Part shown: positions 13,799 to 16,287 of the stretch, piece by piece
Position numbering within the stretch: position 1 is the first letter of the stretch
Layout of the letters: each line of letters begins with the position of its first letter
DNA from: Smithellaceae bacterium
GTDB lineage: Bacteria > Desulfobacterota > Syntrophia > Syntrophales > JAQULV01
Reading direction: 5' to 3'
Length of the DNA stretch: 16,287 bases
NCBI GenBank assembly: GCA_028718405.1
Contig: JAQULV010000002.1
Location: forward strand, 1 to 16,287
Notes under the pieces: model-generated
Databases searched by the model: none
The model's input: the letters and a program-made list of their open reading frames with translations, nothing else
Told to the model about the DNA's origin: nothing
Position numbers and translations under genes: made by a program

Positions 13799-14530
13799 TT
13801 GCTGATCATACCCGCCATCGATCTGAAGGAGGGCAAGTGCGTACGGCTGGCCCAAGGCGACTTCCAGCGTGTCAATGTTTACTCGGACAGTCCCGCTGAT
13901 GTGGCAGCCCGGTGGGAACAGCAGGGCGCGCGCCGAATTCATGTCGTCGATCTGGATGGCTCGCTCCACGGCGCGCCGAAGAACAGGGTCGCCATCGAGG
14001 AGATTGTACGCCGGGTGACGGTCCCCGTGGAACTGGGCGGCGGCATCAGAGACATGGCGACGATCGAGGCCTACCTTGAGATGGGAGTGCACTACGCGAT
14101 TCTGGGTACGGCCGCTCTGCGCGATGAGGCCTTGGTCAAGGAAGCATGCCGAAGGCATGAAGGACGGATCATAATCGGCATCGATGCCAGAGAGGGCCGG
14201 GTTGCCGTGCAGGGTTGGACGGAGTTGGGCTCGTCCTCCGCACTGGAGATAGCCAAGCTTTATGAAGATGACCGCCCTGCCGCCATTGTTTATACTGATA
14301 TCAAGAGAGACGGCATGGAACAGGGAGTGAACATCGAGCAGACAAAGAGTCTGGCCGAGGCGATCTCCATTCCCGTGATCGCCTCCGGAGGCGTATCGAC
14401 ACTTGGAGATATCGATCGGCTCCTGGAAATCGAAGGCGCCGGGGTTGTCGGCGTCATTATCGGTAAGGCCCTCTATACGGGTGCCCTTTCCCTGCCGGAG
14501 GTTCTGGCAAGGACAGGTGCTGCTCGTTGA
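13799..14530 (+). CDS. hisA: Phosphoribosylformimino-AICAR ribotide isomerase
   Basis: Amadori isomerisation of ProFAR to PRFAR, the fourth step of histidine synthesis; a TIM barrel. 243 residues from the TTG start. The N-terminus LLIIPAIDLKEGKCVRL gives catalytic Asp8. The second catalytic acid is Asp129 in IIGIDAREG. Phosphate-binding motifs are ELGGGIRD (79-86) and IASGGVS (194-200), and VQGW (137-140) is the HisA-type rather than HisF-type motif. An open frame extends upstream to 13667 but overlaps the preceding gene and lacks homology. The start lies 53 bases after the lipoprotein gene. Confidence 0.95.
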   Translation: MLIIPAIDLKEGKCVRLAQGDFQRVNVYSDSPADVAARWEQQGARRIHVVDLDGSLHGAPKNRVAIEEIVRRVTVPVELGGGIRDMATIEAYLEMGVHYAILGTAALRDEALVKEACRRHEGRIIIGIDAREGRVAVQGWTELGSSSALEIAKLYEDDRPAAIVYTDIKRDGMEQGVNIEQTKSLAEAISIPVIASGGVSTLGDIDRLLEIEGAGVVGVIIGKALYTGALSLPEVLARTGAAR

Positions 14531-14538
14531 TCGACCTT

Positions 14539-14552
14539 AAGGAAGGAAGGAG
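14539..14552 (+). promoter_or_regulatory. Ribosome binding site deciding the HIT-protein start
   Basis: AAGGAAGGAAGGAG, a threefold near-repeat of AAGG, ends 7 bases before ATG 14560. It favours that ATG over the TTG at 14527 that overlaps the hisA stop. Confidence 0.65.
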
Positions 14553-14559
14553 TGGGGAT

Positions 14560-14904
14560 ATGGATGAGTGTGTATTCTGCAAGATCGTCGCGGGGAGTAT
14601 TCCCTGCAGCAAGGTCTACGAAGACGATACGGTCCTCGCCTTTGACGACATCCAACCCATGGCGCCGATCCATGTAATCGTCGTACCCAAGCAACACGTC
14701 GCCACCCTGATGGACCTGACGCCCGCTGACGGCGAGATCATGAAGGGAATGATACTGGCGGCCCAGGAGGTGGCGAAGAAGAAGGGCGTGGCGCAGCGGG
14801 GTTTTCGGACCGTCGTCAATTGCGGTTCCGAGGGTGGGCAGATCGTGATGCATCTTCACATGCACGTCCTGGGGGGCGAGAAATTAAAGGATGACCTGGC
14901 CTGA
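14560..14904 (+). CDS. HIT-family nucleotide-binding protein (HINT type)
   Basis: Histidine-triad proteins of this branch hydrolyse nucleoside phosphoramidates or acyl-adenylates; cytoplasmic. 114 residues, normal for HINT. It begins MDECVFCKIVAGSIPCSKVYEDD with Cys-x-x-Cys (Cys4, Cys7). The middle has AFDDIQPMAPIHVIVVPKQH, and the catalytic triad is HLHMHV (His98, His100, His102). The gene follows hisA by 29 bases and is probably in the same transcript. The TTG at 14527 would add 11 residues with no match to the family. Confidence 0.92.
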   Translation: MDECVFCKIVAGSIPCSKVYEDDTVLAFDDIQPMAPIHVIVVPKQHVATLMDLTPADGEIMKGMILAAQEVAKKKGVAQRGFRTVVNCGSEGGQIVMHLHMHVLGGEKLKDDLA

Positions 14905-14912
14905 CGGGGTAC

Positions 14913-14940
14913 TTGACACGGGGCCGGAGTTGATTATCCT
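14913..14940 (+). promoter_or_regulatory. Candidate promoter for yqeY-dnaG
   Basis: TTGACA (14913-14918), 16 bases, TATCCT (14935-14940). The predicted start near 14947 falls at the end of the AGGAG ribosome site, so the leader would be unusually short; activity is uncertain. Confidence 0.35.
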
Positions 14941-14953
14941 GTAGGAGAAAGCA

Positions 14954-15400
14954 ATGGATATCAGTGAAAAAATCACTCAACAGATGGCAGCGGCCGCCAA
15001 GGCCCAAGACAAGTTGAGACTGTCGGCGCTCCGGATGATCAAGACTGCTCTGCACAATCGCGAGATTGATTTGCACAGGGCGGTAAACGAGTCCGAATTC
15101 GTACAGCTTCTCTCGCAGATGGCAAAGCAGAGAAAGGATTCCATCGAGCAGTTCGAAAAAGGCGGCAGAGCCGATCTGGTCGCGAAAGAAACAGCGGAGC
15201 TGGCCATCATCCAGGAATTCCTGCCGGCGCAACTTTCGGAGGCCGAGATCGGCAAGGTCATCGATGAGGCGATTGCCGAGGTCGGCGCCACCAGTTCCAA
15301 GGACATGGGCAAGGTGATGAAGGCGGTCATGCCGAAACTCGCCGCGAGGGCGGACGGAAAGCTCGTGGGAGATCTAGTCAAGGCGAGACTTTCCGCCTGA
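14954..15400 (+). CDS. yqeY: GatB/YqeY domain protein
   Basis: 148 residues, the full length of stand-alone YqeY, which resembles the C-terminal tRNA-handling part of GatB. The biochemical role is not settled; tRNA binding or quality control of misacylated tRNA has been proposed. Family motifs are LRLSALRMIKTALHNREID (20-38), EFLPAQLSEAEI (about 88-99) and MGKVMKAVMPKLAARADGK (near the C-terminus). A good AGGAG precedes the ATG. Its place just before dnaG matches the common rpsU-yqeY-dnaG-rpoD order, but rpsU is absent upstream and a HIT gene is there instead. Confidence 0.92.
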   Translation: MDISEKITQQMAAAAKAQDKLRLSALRMIKTALHNREIDLHRAVNESEFVQLLSQMAKQRKDSIEQFEKGGRADLVAKETAELAIIQEFLPAQLSEAEIGKVIDEAIAEVGATSSKDMGKVMKAVMPKLAARADGKLVGDLVKARLSA

Positions 15401-15411
15401 AGCAGCATCCT

Positions 15412-15429
15412 ATGAGGTTGGCATCCTAA
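15412..15429 (+). other. Five-codon mini-ORF abutting the dnaG start
   Basis: ATG AGG TTG GCA TCC TAA is in the same frame as dnaG and its TAA is immediately followed by the TTG start. It has no ribosome site of its own, and its GAGG may serve dnaG. Chance is possible; termination-reinitiation coupling is an alternative. Confidence 0.35.
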
Positions 15430-16287
15430 TTGAACGGTCGCATTCCAGCGGACAAGGTTGAAGAGATCAGGAGCAGGGTCGATATCGTTTCCCTCGTCGG
15501 GGACTACGTGACCCTCAAGAAGGCGGGGAGAAACTACTTAGGACTCTGCCCTTTCCACCAGGAAAAGACGCCCTCTTTCACAGTCAATCCCGTCAAGCAG
15601 ATGTTCTACTGCTTCGGGTGCGGTGAGGGCGGCAACGCCGTGACCTTCCTGATGAAGGCCTCCAACATGTCTTTCCCCGAAGCCCTGCGTTATCTCGCGG
15701 GCAAGACGGGGGTGGTGATTCCCGAGCGGCAGATGACCGCCGAGGAGAAGAAGGAGCTGAGTGAGAGAGAGAGGCAACTGCGTGTGATGCAGCTTGCCAC
15801 CGATCATTTCGCAGCGAATCTTAATTCCTCAGCCGGCCTGGAGGCAAGGGACTACCTGAAAAAAAGAGGGCTCACGGCCGATGTTGCCAAGGAGTTCCGC
15901 CTGGGCTATGCCGTCGACAACTGGCACGCGCTGAAATCATTTCTGGATGCCAGGAAGGTGCCGGCCAAGCTTGCCGAACAGGTGGGGCTCACTATAGAGA
16001 AGGAAGGGGAGCGTGGCACTTTTTTCGACCGCTTCCGGGGAAGGCTGATCTTTCCCATTGAGGACCTGGGCGGGCGCGTGATCGCCTTCGGCGGCCGCAT
16101 CATCGGCAAGGGTGAGCCCAAGTATCTCAATTCGCCTGAGACACCGCTCTACGTGAAAGGGCGGAACCTCTACGGACTGAACAAGGCGAAAGACTCCGTG
16201 CGCGAAAAGGGCTATCTGGTCCTGGTCGAAGGGTACATGGATCCCATCTCTCTTTGGGCCTCAGGTGTGACCAACGTGGCGGCGACG
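15430..16287 (+). CDS. dnaG: DNA primase, 3' end outside window
   Basis: Makes RNA primers at the replication fork. The window holds the first 286 residues. The N-terminal CHC2 zinc ribbon shows Cys40-x2-His43 and Cys61-x2-Cys64 (CPFH, CFGCGEGGNA). The catalytic core follows with FFDRFRGRLIFPIEDLGGRV, GGRIIGKGEPKYLNSPETPL and the Toprim start YLVLVEGYMD (Glu267, Asp271). The start is a TTG directly after an in-frame TAA; no ATG fits the conserved N-terminus. The only ribosome-site-like sequence is GAGG 12 bases upstream. The RNA polymerase-like core end and helicase-binding domain lie beyond the right edge, as presumably does rpoD. Confidence 0.93.
   Translation, partial: MNGRIPADKVEEIRSRVDIVSLVGDYVTLKKAGRNYLGLCPFHQEKTPSFTVNPVKQMFYCFGCGEGGNAVTFLMKASNMSFPEALRYLAGKTGVVIPERQMTAEEKKELSERERQLRVMQLATDHFAANLNSSAGLEARDYLKKRGLTADVAKEFRLGYAVDNWHALKSFLDARKVPAKLAEQVGLTIEKEGERGTFFDRFRGRLIFPIEDLGGRVIAFGGRIIGKGEPKYLNSPETPLYVKGRNLYGLNKAKDSVREKGYLVLVEGYMDPISLWASGVTNVAAT

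Overview
The window looks like chromosomal DNA from an anaerobic deltaproteobacterium-like organism (Desulfobacterota, possibly near the Syntrophales). This is inferred from gene order (yqeY-dnaG, a compact his cluster, a liv transporter operon ending in a phenylacetate-CoA-ligase-type enzyme, an ADP-forming acyl-CoA synthetase), from moderately high GC and from protein style; no taxonomic marker was searched. No rRNA, tRNA, CRISPR array, insertion sequence or phage gene was seen. The window cuts a gene at each end.

Left part, minus strand (1-1905): a small 3D-domain lipoprotein gene, then an ADP-forming acetyl/acyl-CoA synthetase that runs off the left edge. Divergent from it on the plus strand (2128-8089) is a six-gene operon: periplasmic substrate-binding protein, two permeases, two ATPases (LivKHMGF type) and a PaaK-type aryl-CoA ligase. 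A good sigma70-type promoter lies upstream, and a strong hairpin sits between the binding-protein gene and the permeases. The divergent intergenic region also carries a perfect 18-bp palindrome. The likely logic is uptake of an organic acid or amino acid followed by CoA activation; the substrate may be aromatic rather than a branched-chain amino acid (inference).

Middle (8090-8323): a convergent intergenic region with two copies of a structured repeat (46 of 49 bases identical), the second apparently carrying a 13-base deletion. Minus strand (8324-10981): a three-gene operon of a small two-helix membrane coiled-coil protein, an unrecognised 115-residue protein and a 659-residue APC-superfamily permease. 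The permease's key residues line up with the potassium site of KimA, so potassium uptake is a better guess than amino acid transport.

Right part, plus strand (11146-16287): hisI-hisG-hisB, a lipoprotein with a CsgG/TolB-like feel and a CPVC motif, hisA, a HIT-family protein, a YqeY/GatB-like protein and dnaG (cut by the right edge). hisI, hisG, hisB and hisA are four of the histidine pathway enzymes; hisH, hisF, hisD, hisC and hisE are not in the window. The lipoprotein gene occupies the place between hisB and hisA where hisH often lies.
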